The notes under the pieces: model-generated
What the model saw: the letters and a program-made list of their open reading frames with translations, nothing else
Database searches by the model: none
Told to the model about the DNA's origin: nothing
Translations under genes and position numbers: made by a program
Assembly: GCA_029215795.1 (NCBI GenBank)
Contig: JARDYH010000003.1
Span: 90,986,609 to 91,050,608 of the forward strand
Direction: 5' to 3'
DNA length: 64,000 nt
From: Anniella stebbinsi
Taxonomy: Eukaryota > Chordata > Lepidosauria > Squamata > Anniellidae
Part shown: positions 12,301 through 21,500 of the stretch, piece after piece
How the letters are laid out: each line of letters starts with the position of its first letter
Position numbering within the stretch: position 1 is the stretch's first letter

Positions 12301-12923
12301 TTAACTGAGAAAAATTCCATTTTAGCATGACTTGGGATTATGCGAGTTGTAGCTCAACACATCTGGACAGCAACGGGTTGGGGAAGGCTGAAACGTAACT
12401 CCCACGTTCAGAGGTAGTATTTCCATCAGTATCGTGACCATGGGTTTCCACAAGCGTCTTGGTGGGCATTCTTGGAAAGAGGACATTGGATCGGACAGGA
12501 CTTTTAGAGCCTAACGACACTACTGCTTTAAAACGGTTTATAAGAGTTTTAAACCGGTTAATAATTAACCGGTTTAAAACTGTTATAAACTGTTTTAAAG
12601 CAGTAGTGTCCATAGGCTCTGAGTCTGACCCAGCAAGACAATTCCAGAGCCGCTTCCGACACAGCCTGTACACAGCTACTCCTCTAGCAGTGGTTCCAGG
12701 TGGGCCTTCCTTTGGTGCAGCCGGTTTCCGGGGCAGCCTACTTCCCTTCAACCTGTTAGGCCACAGGAAAACCCAAAATATATCTCCCCCCAAATCCCAG
12801 GCTACGCCGGGGCCGACGGAGGAGAGAACACTCAGCGCTTCCCTCAAACCAAAGGCCTTTCCTTCCCCGTCCCCAACTCACCGAATTCACCGCGTCCTGC
12901 AACTGCGTTAGACGGTCCGCCAT
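6163..12923 (-). CDS. MED21: Mediator complex subunit 21 (whole coding span, 4 exons)
   Basis: MED21 (SRB7) is a small, essential subunit of the Mediator middle module; it pairs with MED7 to form a coiled-coil hinge and acts in the nucleus, relaying signals from activators to RNA polymerase II. Four exons join in phase (42+115+101+174 nt) into 143 residues plus TAA; the human protein has 144. The start [14 protein letters not shown] and the block [15 protein letters not shown] match the family closely, and the C-terminal half is charged and helix-forming. No frameshift or internal stop is present. Intron 2 uses a GC donor. The gene lies head to head with TM7SF3, as in human. The start codon is the family's start and lies in a CpG-rich promoter. 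Identity is near certain from remembered vertebrate sequence; exon edges come from splice consensus and phase. Confidence 0.97.
6640..8590 (+). mobile_element. L2-clade LINE fragment split by a DNA element
   Basis: A decayed non-LTR reverse transcriptase. Left of the inserted element a frame reads [12 protein letters not shown]; right of it come [12 protein letters not shown] and a C-terminal stretch resembling [19 protein letters not shown]. These align in order with the L2-type copy at 33.0 kb and with remembered L2 proteins. It carries many stops and indels, so it is inactive. The outer limits are approximate. It lies in MED21 intron 3. Confidence 0.6.
6832..7716. mobile_element. 885-bp DNA element with TA duplication and CpG-rich core
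   Basis: Ends are inverted: CCGTATTTCATCGAATCTAA at the left, and TTAGAATCGAGGATATACGG at the right. TA dinucleotides flank it (6830-6831, 7717-7718), fitting the Tc1/mariner superfamily. The first 163 bp look like a complete short copy with both ends (second end GAATTGAAGAAATACGAT). The core from about 7.0 to 7.55 kb is CpG-rich and partly palindromic. Reading frames through the core (up to 184 codons) are low-complexity and not genes. Confidence 0.6.
8710..9000. other. MED21 intron 3, unidentified possible LINE remnant
   Basis: The stretch holds ACAAGCTACAGCTTAGGGCC and a poly-AT tail. I suspect an old retroposon but recognise no family. Confidence 0.25.
9073..9173 (-). CDS. MED21: MED21 coding exon 3
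   Basis: Residues 53-86, beginning [18 protein letters not shown] and ending STATLQ. Acceptor TTTTATAG, donor CAG|GTGAGA, phase 0 at its end. The region is one of the best conserved parts of the protein and lies in the predicted helical bundle with MED7. Confidence 0.96.
9300..10195 (+). mobile_element. CR1-clade LINE 3' fragment
   Basis: The decayed frame includes [20 protein letters not shown] followed by [12 protein letters not shown], a CR1-type reverse transcriptase end, and later CATGGAGGATAAGGCTATCA and GAATGCTGGAGTAGACAGG, the usual 3' end. It lies in MED21 intron 2, close upstream of exon 3, and is inactive. Confidence 0.65.
10371..10509. mobile_element. Palindromic MITE
   Basis: CAACTTTCCCCATCCAGGTG and CAGGTTGGGGAAAGCTGAG are the inverted ends; interior GGACTACAACTCCTATCA is mirrored by GATAGGAGCTGTAGCCC. 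Confidence 0.65.
10516..11627. other. MED21 intron 2, nothing further recognised
   Basis: No exon, repeat or conserved-looking RNA was recognised in this stretch. Confidence 0.4.
11628..11742 (-). CDS. MED21: MED21 coding exon 2 (GC donor)
   Basis: Residues 15-52 plus the first base of codon 53, reading [15 protein letters not shown] and on to NPTEE. The acceptor is TCTATAG. The donor reads AAG|GCAAGT: no GT is available in phase, so this is a GC-AG intron with an otherwise ideal donor. The next exon supplies AA to complete the Glu codon, confirming the junction. Confidence 0.95.
12336..12395. mobile_element. Half of a palindromic MITE
   Basis: GAGTTGTAGCTCAACACATC and GGGTTGGGGAAGGCTGA match the right half of the hairpin family seen at 10.4 kb. 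It lies in MED21 intron 1. Confidence 0.5.
12508..12618. repeat. 111-bp imperfect AT-rich palindrome
   Basis: Centred on 12563: TTTTAAACCGGTTAAT to the left, ATTAACCGGTTTAAAA to the right. The outer ends are AGCCTAACGACACTACTGC and GCAGTAGTGTCCATAGGCT. It lies in MED21 intron 1 and probably is a hairpin MITE. Confidence 0.8.
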
Positions 12924-13240
12924 CGCACAGAACACTTCCTGAGGGAACCCTTCGCTCCTGGCACCTCATAGGGCAGCCCTCGCAGGGAGAGCAACCAGCC
13001 AATGAAACCCCTCGTTCTTACGCTAAGCGTGAGAAGAAGCGGAAGGAGCGGTTACCGGGCAACGCTCACTCTGCACGAGGCTTTCTTTCTGGTCCTCACT
13101 TGGGTACCATAGACTTGCCATAGCACAGTGTCGCTCTTTTCTCGTCTCTATGGTGGAGCGAGGTTAAGGAGAGGAGTTCCGTGGTGCTCCCTCTGTTGGA
13201 AAAGAGGCGACGTTGCCGAGCTCCCATTTCTAAGTAGAAG
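12600..13240 (-). promoter_or_regulatory. MED21: MED21 CpG-rich promoter with X-box-like and CCAAT sites
   Basis: CpG-rich DNA surrounds MED21 exon 1. There is no TATA box near the expected start. A CCAAT box is at 12999-13003, a GCGGAAG ETS-type core near 13039-13045, and a near-symmetrical GTTACC-G-GGCAAC at 13051-13063 that fits the RFX X-box consensus. The transcription start is not visible but probably lies between about 12,930 and 13,050. Confidence 0.55.
12882..12923 (-). CDS. MED21: MED21 coding exon 1
   Basis: Residues 1-14 ([14 protein letters not shown]), ending in phase 0 before a GTGAGT donor. The ATG sits inside a GATGGCGG string resembling a YY1 site, which is common at housekeeping gene starts. 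The 5' UTR continues to the right into the CpG-rich promoter. Confidence 0.96.
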
Positions 13241-13289
13241 AGGACTCGAGTGGGAAGCGGAATGGGGGGAAACAGGTGGAGTAGCCAAG

Positions 13290-13395
13290 GTTTATATGTA
13301 ACTGTGGATTTACTTGGGATGAAGTCTTATTGTACCCAGTGGGTTTTGCTTCTGAGTAAATGTGCGTGGATAGGACTGCGTGGCTGCAAACCCTC
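13290..13395. mobile_element. MITE (TTACTTGGGATGAAGTC family)
   Basis: GGATTTACTTGGGATGAAGT and TTCTGAGTAAATGTGCGTGG flank a degenerate centre, in the manner of the common squamate hAT-like MITE. Confidence 0.5.
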
Positions 13396-13399
13396 TGCA

Positions 13400-14040
13400 C
13401 CATTTCTTGGGAAGAATTTCCACTGAAATTAGTGGGATTTGATGACGAAATGCTGCGAAATGGATCGTATCAACCTCAGCAGGGTTAACATCCCTCTCTT
13501 CCTCCCCCCCCCCCCGCCTCTACCTCGATAATATCTTGCAAATAACAGGAGAGAGGTGCAGCTTCCAGTTATGTGTGTAGGGATAGGGAATGCTTCACCT
13601 GTTGAACTTCGGCTAGTCATATAAGCTGTTCCAAGTACGGAAAAATGTCTTGGCAGAAAAAGCCAAGACTGCAATTATAGGAATCACGGAACACAGAGGT
13701 TTATTTCTGAGAAAAAGGCAGAGAACCGGGTTATGAAGTAAACTTCATTTAACCAATGGAATTTATTTCTGACTAAACAGGTGTGTGTATTGAAAAGATG
13801 CTGCCGCCAACTCTAATTAATAACCATAAGCCATTTTGCAATTCGTACACACAACCTTACACCAGAATCTTCTCGTCTAAACCAACCTTCCACCATGCAC
13901 ACACTTTTTTGAAATTTATGCTAGCACCTTGGGAGAAGCGTTTATTATCAATTCTTGTCTAGCCTAATCAGAATCTAACCCTTCCATCCCAAACTGATAC
14001 AATTTGAAGTTGATTTGAAATAAACGAAAAACAAGCTTTA
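13400..14040. other. MED21-TM7SF3 intergenic DNA, nothing recognised
   Basis: Contains a C tract near 13506-13516 and AT-rich sequence; no exon or known element is seen. Confidence 0.35.
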
Positions 14041-14044
14041 TTAT

Positions 14045-14460
14045 TAAATTACTTCATAGGTGTGCCCAGGCACAACCTAATGTCTCAAGTAATAAGTGCC
14101 GAATTGAGGGGGCCATTGAGTAGGGATCCAGAGGGGGATCCAGACACAGCGGGAATGGCCATTCCAGTGCTGCGCCAAAGAACCCCTGCCTCCAAGAGAG
14201 CATCATTGCTCCCAGCAACAGGAATGAAAAAACCAGTGTCACTACCAAGCCCCACCAATTCAGGGGTTTGAGAAGTGTCTCCTCATTCCCCCACACACAC
14301 CTGCAACATGGTCAGGCAAGCCAAGCGCAGAGTAGGGCATCAATGTCTACAGTGCTTAATAAATAAATGGATAGAAATAATATCCTTTATGACTGAGTGT
14401 TCAATAAATGTTCATCTTTTTTTAAAAAAAAAAATCCCTGGGTGCACACTCTAATGGATT
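14045..14460. mobile_element. Unclassified repeat, copy 1 (pair with 50.15-50.64 kb)
   Basis: Starts GTGTGCCCAGGCACAACC and ends CCCTGGGTGCACACT, short inverted ends. Its interior (AGAGGGGGATCCAGACAC, AAGAACCCCTGCCTCCAAGA, GAGAAGTGTCTCCTCATTCC) is shared in opposite orientation with the copy at 50 kb. This copy lacks an internal segment present there. Confidence 0.65.
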
Positions 14461-14528
14461 ACTTGATGCAGATTACTTATTCCTCAATACCCTCTAGGGT
14501 GCAAACCTATCCTATGCATGCTGCAGAG

Positions 14529-14737
14529 ACTGGCTCAGTTCGGACGACAGGATAATCAATGGAGGGGGGAAGAGGCAACCGTCAGTTGTGTTGCTTATTG
14601 TGTTGTGTGGCAGGCAACACACAACGCACACACAATTGACAGTACGCTATTTCAGGCAATTAAACAACGGAGAATACAACGGGCTGCTTAGTTGTTTATC
14701 CTGAAATCCATTGCTTAAAGTGTCGTGTGTTGGGAAC
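14529..14737. mobile_element. MITE related to the 237-bp element family
   Basis: Begins TGGCTCAGTTCGGACGACAG, almost the same terminus as the element at 54371. The interior holds repeated GTTGTGT and GCAACACACAA motifs. The right end is unclear. Confidence 0.5.
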
Positions 14738-15054
14738 ACCCCTCTCTCCTTGTATTATTCCACTTGGTCATAGAGTTCGCCGGCAGGAGCAGCCAAAAAA
14801 ACCCAGCTGCTCCTATACAGCAGGCAGAACTTGCGGTGCATGATGGGATACTGCCGGAGGACTGAGGGGGGAGGGAGGAGATGCCGCTGCCCAGAAGGAC
14901 ACCTGCAGGACAAGGGGAGGGGCAACATGTCCTGTGGCTTGCACCAGCAAAATAAGGCACGGTGTGTTATTAACCCTTCCCTTCTCTAAAGTGTCCTCCG
15001 AACACACCGTGAAACTGCCTTAGGTTCAACAGGACTCGATGGGCAGCTGGGGAA

Positions 15055-15114
15055 TGCTTGGAGTTGTAGGACTTTTTTTCTGTCTACACATGGCAGTGGG
15101 ACTGCGCCCTTAAC
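15055..15114. mobile_element. Half MITE (GGAGTTGTAGGACTT family)
   Basis: GCTTGGAGTTGTAGGACTTT followed by TTCTGTCTACACATGG, the right half of the family found at 4.8 and 47.3 kb. Confidence 0.5.
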
Positions 15115-15139
15115 GTTTGAATCCTGATCCAGGGAAAGG

Positions 15140-15507
15140 CAGGCGATGAGACTGGGGGGCGGTGTTGCAACTCCGGCTGAAGGCCGTGGAAGAAAGGAGC
15201 TGCGGAGCAGGGTAAAGGGTTAAGTCGCGGAAGTGCCGGCCCACTGGCCTGTTGGTTCGCCTGCGGGTTTAGAAATGGAGGCGCGTCGCAGCTGCACCTC
15301 CAAGGAGGAGAGGCTGTCCGGGCGAGGCGTTGGAGCAAACACGATGCGTGTTTGAGCAGCAATGAGGTCTTGTGCTTGTTGCCCGGGTTAGAGAGCCCAC
15401 CCACCTGCCTGCCCTGCCGATCCGTGTTGTGTGTGTTGGAGAGAGCCATCGTTTCCCCCCTTCCCGTTCTTCTCAAGAGTTTGGGGCTGATCTGGTTTAT
15501 TGGCGTA
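15140..15507 (+). promoter_or_regulatory. TM7SF3: TM7SF3 promoter and 5' UTR with two short uORFs
   Basis: CpG-rich DNA precedes the start codon. A GCGGAAGTG ETS/GABPA-type site begins near 15227. No TATA box is evident. Two upstream ATGs open tiny reading frames: 15344-15355 (three codons) and 15362-15391 (nine codons plus stop). They matter only if transcription starts upstream of them, which is not known. Confidence 0.5.
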
Positions 15508-15583
15508 ATGTGGCTCCCCAGAGGATTGTTCTTGATCTTGGGGCTCGTTTGCAGGAGCGAAGCTGAAGAAAACGCCACGGCAG
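15508..15583 (+). CDS. TM7SF3: TM7SF3 coding exon 1 (signal peptide)
   Basis: Residues 1-25 plus one base. It encodes MWLPRGLFLILGLVCRSEA, a typical signal peptide with a short basic start and hydrophobic core, then a first sequon (N22-A-T). Donor CAG|GTGAGA. The sequence up to residue 20 is poorly conserved in the family, so the start rests on the signal peptide and reading frame. Confidence 0.88.
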
Positions 15584-18500
15584 GTGAGAAGGCAAAGGCA
15601 GATTTCTCTTTCTTCAGTCTAGGGAGTTAAGAGGCTGAAGCTGCTCTCCCGGACCTGTTTCTGCGAGAGTATAGTCCAACCAGACTCGAATAGGGTTTAG
15701 ACATGTGTTATAGGGTCGTCTTGCTTTGCTTTCTCAGCAGTAGACTTTCTTGGCCGAAACAAGTGCAGTTTTGTACCTTCTAACGTCGGCTGTGGGTGCC
15801 TGTGGCGCAAAGCTGTTTTTCTTTCAAAGGGGATTTAGGATGGGAGCATCTGTGTTGTCGGTTTCGCGCAAATCGCGAGCAAATGTGGAATAATTCCATA
15901 AAGCAGGAGGTGAAAGGCCTTGGATTAATTTGAGGTCTTGTACAGTATTTTGTATGGAGTGGAAATTCAGTACAAAGGGGTTATGCTTTCCAGCGGGTAC
16001 AGAAAAGGTTCCTGGACCAGTCTGTATGGAAGGCTGTTTCACACCTTAGGCAGCAACAAACTTGGGTTTTCCAACTGGTGTACTTTCATCAGCAGGCTAC
16101 AGCCAAGGCCAGCCCTCTGATCTATGTGCTTGTATAATAAATACATCTTTTCTGATGCTTGCTTTGTCACCTCTGTTCTTGCTGTTTTATTTGTACACTT
16201 AAAAAAAAAACAACCACAACAACTTGAGTGTACTCCTAGACTTAAAAATGCTTGGAGAAAATCCATTAAAATCAGTGGGGTTGAAATTAGTTGCAATTAA
16301 CTTGCCCCATTGATTTCAGTGGGCCTCCCCTATGCATGTCTGGATCCCTGAGACGCCCTGAGACAGTCTTTGAAAATTTCATCATAGACTGATAGTAAGT
16401 GGGTTAGGAGTGGTTTTGGGCCTAAGATGGAGAAGAAAAACATTGGGTGGGTTGGATTCAGATTTAGTCATGATCAGAGTAAACCCATTAAAATCAATGG
16501 AGAGAAAATAAGTCATGCCTAAAGTTCCATTGGTTTCAATAGGTATGCTCTAGGTATGACGAAATATGGCTCCAACCCCTTTATTGTATTTATGATATTT
16601 AATCTGATCTCATTTACTGGAAAATTTTCTGGACAGGAATATAGGCATGAATTGCAGTTGCCTTCCCAAATCGAGTGTCTTCCAAAGGAAGCAAAGCAGT
16701 CATGGGAATTGTAGGTTTAAAAGAATTTGTCATATGTCCTCATAATTTTAGTCATGTACTTTGGCAACAGTGAAGCGTTCTTGATGTTCTCAGCTGATGA
16801 ACAAGCATGTCTTTATCGCTGAAGTGAGTCTATGCTGACTACTGTGGATAATCCAGAAGGAGAGCAGCAAATGCTTCCTTAGGCTATAATATCATTTAAT
16901 GCAAAGACAGACTTTGCCAATTGGACTGGTTTGTCTTGCTGCAGTATTGCATGTATGTTAATAATAGGCTGCATAAGCACAACTTAATATTCCAAACAGA
17001 GAGCACACAGGAGATGAGAAAGGCGTGCACTGATATTTTGAAATACATGGCTGGAAATTTAACCAGCTTTTCCACTTGACTTCAGGAAACTTATTACAAG
17101 AGGATCCAAAGATTGTAATCGGAGTCTTAAGTCAAAGTTAAGGACTGAGTCCAGTGGGCAACAGTGTTGCTTGCGTGTGTCCTAGGTTAGGAAAGAGAAG
17201 GGAAACAGGTCATACTCACTGAGGTAAAAGACCCAGGGAGACAAAAACAAACAAACCCAAACATATAGAAACCATTCGCTTGATATAGCTACTACTGTTT
17301 TATACTGCTTAAACTCCTTTTGTCATCAAGGCAATGCAAGAGAAGTGTGAAGTTAGGAATTGGGCCCCGGCCTAACCACTGGCTCAACATTTCACTGTTC
17401 CTTGCCATGGAGACTGGAAACTCGCTTTAGACAAAGCTTCTCGATTTTGCTTTTCATAATCCCTGCTTCTTGCTAGCCATTCACAGCGGACACAATTCCA
17501 ACTGCTTGAGGGGAAGAGCAAGGCTGCATTTGATGGCCCTGCCCCCTCCGTTGCGTCCCTGTCGTCTGGCCTCCAAGCTGGAGGGAGAAGGTCTGACGTA
17601 GGGAGCCTGCTCGCTGTGCTTAAGTTCCCTGGTCAGACCGGGTCCTAAATGACATGCAGAGCGTATGTGCATAGAGTAGATGCCCAGCTTGTTCAGACTT
17701 TTTGGAGGGGCAGCAGGGGAGCCAGGACAAGTTACTATGGCCTTGTTCGTCCTCTCACATGATGGTAGTCACATGAATTTAAAAGCCTGAAATGGGCTGC
17801 TATCTCCAAGACATTTAGGGCACAATCCTATGCATGTTTAGACAGTAAACAGTCCTACATCTCCCAGGATGGTTGGGCATGCTGGGAGTTGTGGGGCTTT
17901 TTTCTATCTAAACATTGCACCTTAAGATACTTCATTAGTCCCCATTACACAGTTTCAGTAGTCATCATTTCTCAAACTAGAGCTCTTTTCCCTATTCAAC
18001 AGTAGAAGTAGAACTGTAGCTTCTTGGGAGACTCCTTCTGAGCTTCAGTATTTTCATAGAATCGTAGAATAGTAGAGTTGGAAGGGGCCTATAAGGCCAT
18101 TGAGTCCAACCCCCTGCTAAATGCAGGAATCTACCCTAAAGCATCCCTGACAGATGACTGTCCAGCTGCCTCTTGAATGCCTCTAATGTGGGAGAGCCCA
18201 CCACCTCCCTAGGTCATTGGTTCCATTGTCGTATTGCTCTAACAGTTAGGAAGCTTTTCCTGATGTACAGCTGGAATCTGGCTTCCTGTAACTTGAGCCC
18301 ATTATTCCATGTCCTGCACTGTGGGTTGATCGAGAAGAGATCCTGGCCCTCTTCTGTGTGACAACCTTTCAAGTATTTGAAGAGTGCTGTCATGTCTCCC
18401 CTCAGTCTTCTCTTTAAACAGTGTGCTTCATGACACTGTTGAAAGGGTCACTTAGGGTTTATTTAAGAAATTGAATTGCATGCAAATATCTGGAGGTCTA

Positions 18501-21500
18501 AATGTTAAAGCTCATCTGGGGTGGTGGCTAATTACTTTTTTCTTTTTTGCATTTCAACAGGGAAGCTTGGTGGGTGGACAAGGGTGAGCATCCTGGGCCC
18601 CTCCAAAAGTCTTGTCTCACAACTCCTTCAGTCCTTCACCATTGGCTATGCTGCCTATATCTGATAGTAGTTGTAGGAGGGCCACAACTTGTGCACCTCT
18701 CGCATACAGTCAGGAAGCTGGTAAAGGTCCTGCTTGGCTTTAGGTCTCCTATTGGTATTGGTGTGCATAGTGAGGCAACATCTATTTATGTGTGTGTGAG
18801 TGGTCAGCCTCTGTTGTTGCAGGATTTGGTGATAGGTGTTTATACTGCCTCTGAACATCAAGCATAGAGCCAAGGATGCATGGCAGCCTTCCCCAACGTA
18901 GCAACCTGCAGATGTCTTGGACCGTAATGCCCGTAATTTCCAATCTGCATGGCCAATGGCATGCTGGGGACATTAGGTTGGGAAAGACTGTTATATAGAA
19001 ATCAGATCTGGTGCCAGGTTTGAGGGGGCCCTGGGCACTCCCACCAGCTCACCAGATGAGATGGGTTGGGGGCAGTGGTACTAATGCACCTAGCCCCACT
19101 TTATAAAGTGGGCCAGTGCTGAGTGTGGAGGTGCTAGGCTGTGGCCACTCTCTCCTTTCCCTGAAATGCCTCTGGGCTCCGCTGTTGTGGGATCCAGAGG
19201 AGAGGCGGAAGGGCAGTGATACCTTCTTGGCGCTCCTACAGTCAGCACTGGGCTTTTCAATTTGAAATAATATTATGAAGTGTGCTAGCATCGACTGTGG
19301 TGGCCTCTCTGGGCCCCCGGCTGTGTGCCAATGCTGGGCCTTGACAGTGATGTCATTTTATGTCCATTAACTTGACCTAAATTCAACCCGATAGCTGCTC
19401 AGATACTTGGAATGCAACATATTAACCAGCAGTTTTACAAAGGAGTATCATGATCCCAAACGGCTTGATCAGAATTCTGGTAGGCATGTTTTGCTCAAGA
19501 GAATATGAGCTATTGAAAAGTATATAGTAGCCAAATTGTAAGGCACTTGTATACCTTAAAAATGCTTGTGGAGCAGAATAACAAGGCAGAACAAAATTAA
19601 AATTAGAGTTTAATTCAGGAAGTATTCCAGGTACAGAGCCAATTCAGGTCAAATTTGAATAATATATCTTTTTGCGCCATTAGCTGCAGAGAATATCTTG
19701 AGCACCATCCAAAGTCAGTCAGGTATGCCTCTAGTCCATTGAAATAAATGGCTTTAAGAGTAATTTTGTGCTTAACTCTCATTACTGACCTACTGACTGA
19801 CTGAGTCCCACTGATTGCAGTGAAGTTTTGGCATAGCGGACTTCTGTATGGGAAAGTACCTATTGTACATATGCAGTGCACTATACAACCGTTGAAGTGC
19901 TCTGATTACTTTTTCTGTGATCCCATGCACAAGTTCCCACTCTGCAGAAGTTCTCCTGTGGTTTGGGGTGGTTGAACAGTAGAGAAGAACAGAATCTGAT
20001 ATTTGGTCAAAAGCCCTGTAGGTCATGATTCTTTCATGTGGCAATGATCCAGTGTCAGTGGCAATTACTTTCTTTCCCCTTCCTCTCCAAAATATTGGTG
20101 GATGAACAATGCCTCCTATCTATATTGTATTAGCAAAGCACCTTTAAGCTTTTATCATTGTATTTGTATGTTCCCAATTGCACGTATTCACTGTGTTATA
20201 ATTTATGGGAATGTTTGGAACAAGCATTTAACGTTTTCTTTGAGAATTATTTAAAAGAAAACAAGTTCTGTTTGCCAAATGGAAAACATTGCTTGTTCTG
20301 CGTCCACCTTTGCTCTGGGATCTGTGAAGCAACAGCAAAAACATTTTGACTTGTGCATTTCGGTCTGCAATCGAAATCTTGCTGCCGAGTGTCATTGTCA
20401 CCAAATTTGGATTACTGTTGTATGCCACTTGGGTTGCTTTGGAGACACCCTTGGCAGGTCGTTGGGTGACCAGTTTTATCTTTAGTTGCTCATAGCCAAA
20501 ACATTTTTTTATTTATTAAAAGGTTTGTACCTTCCCTATATCTTTGGGATCTCAGGGCAGCATACAGATAAAATCAACCGATATAAAACAATAATCTACA
20601 CAGCTAAAAATGTATTAAGCCAAACAATATTTATTGTTCACTAAACTGAACAATATTTATATTGTGGTTGGAGAGCAGTAGTGCCCTTCAAGCCTTGCAC
20701 ATTACTCTCCTTGGGTTCATATACCTCTTCCCTTCATGGTTTGAGAGAACAGTCATTTGTCATTGCATTCCAATCCGGTTATTCTAAATGCTAATCGTAG
20801 TTGCCTCTACAGCAGACAGTAAAACACATGGTTTGAAGTGGACTTCAGTCCATAGTTTGGAGGCAAACCATGTTAGATTAGATTGCCATAAGAGCTGATC
20901 TAGTATTTTTTGTTGTACTTGTGATTGGGTAAATTAGATTTTTCTCACTTAAAAACCAACAACTGTGTATAACTTTAAAAATTACAGCCAACAATTTCAT
21001 TGTCCTGGTTTATAACTAAAGCTACCCCATGTTTAACCCATGTTTGTTGCACAAGCCAAGTTTTGTTAGGCAGATGATCAAACAAACAGTTTTTCTCAAT
21101 CCCTGGGTTGTTTGTTTTCCTTCTGTTTCACTCCCTCCCTATATCCCAAATGCCTTTTCAGCATTGTAGTACCAGCTAGTAGAGCAGCTAATGTTCATGA
21201 CCTCTCTTGCCCATTGACTCTGTAGCCTGGAGAAACAACCCATCCACAACTTATACTTTTGGGTTCACAACCCAGAGCTCACAACCCAGCAACAACCCAT
21301 GTGTTCTCTTTCTAGGTTCTTCATGGTTAACAAGCCATGGTTTATTAGCATGGCTGCGTTCATATTTCATGACAATCCAAACTTCAAAAACCCATACCAT
21401 GGGTTAGCATTATTTGCAAACCAGGCCACTTATACATTATCTTGGCTTCAGTAGCACACTTCTGGGGGGATCCTGTTTCCTTAATGGCTGCTACATAATG

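Noticed and set aside
12338..12911. Reading frames of 169 and 150 codons on opposite strands
   Set aside because: They arise from the 111-bp palindrome and the CpG-rich MED21 promoter; the true MED21 exon 1 is in another frame.
15084..15578. 164-codon minus-strand reading frame antisense to TM7SF3 exon 1
   Set aside because: Shadow of a GC-rich promoter region; no similarity and no supporting splice structure.
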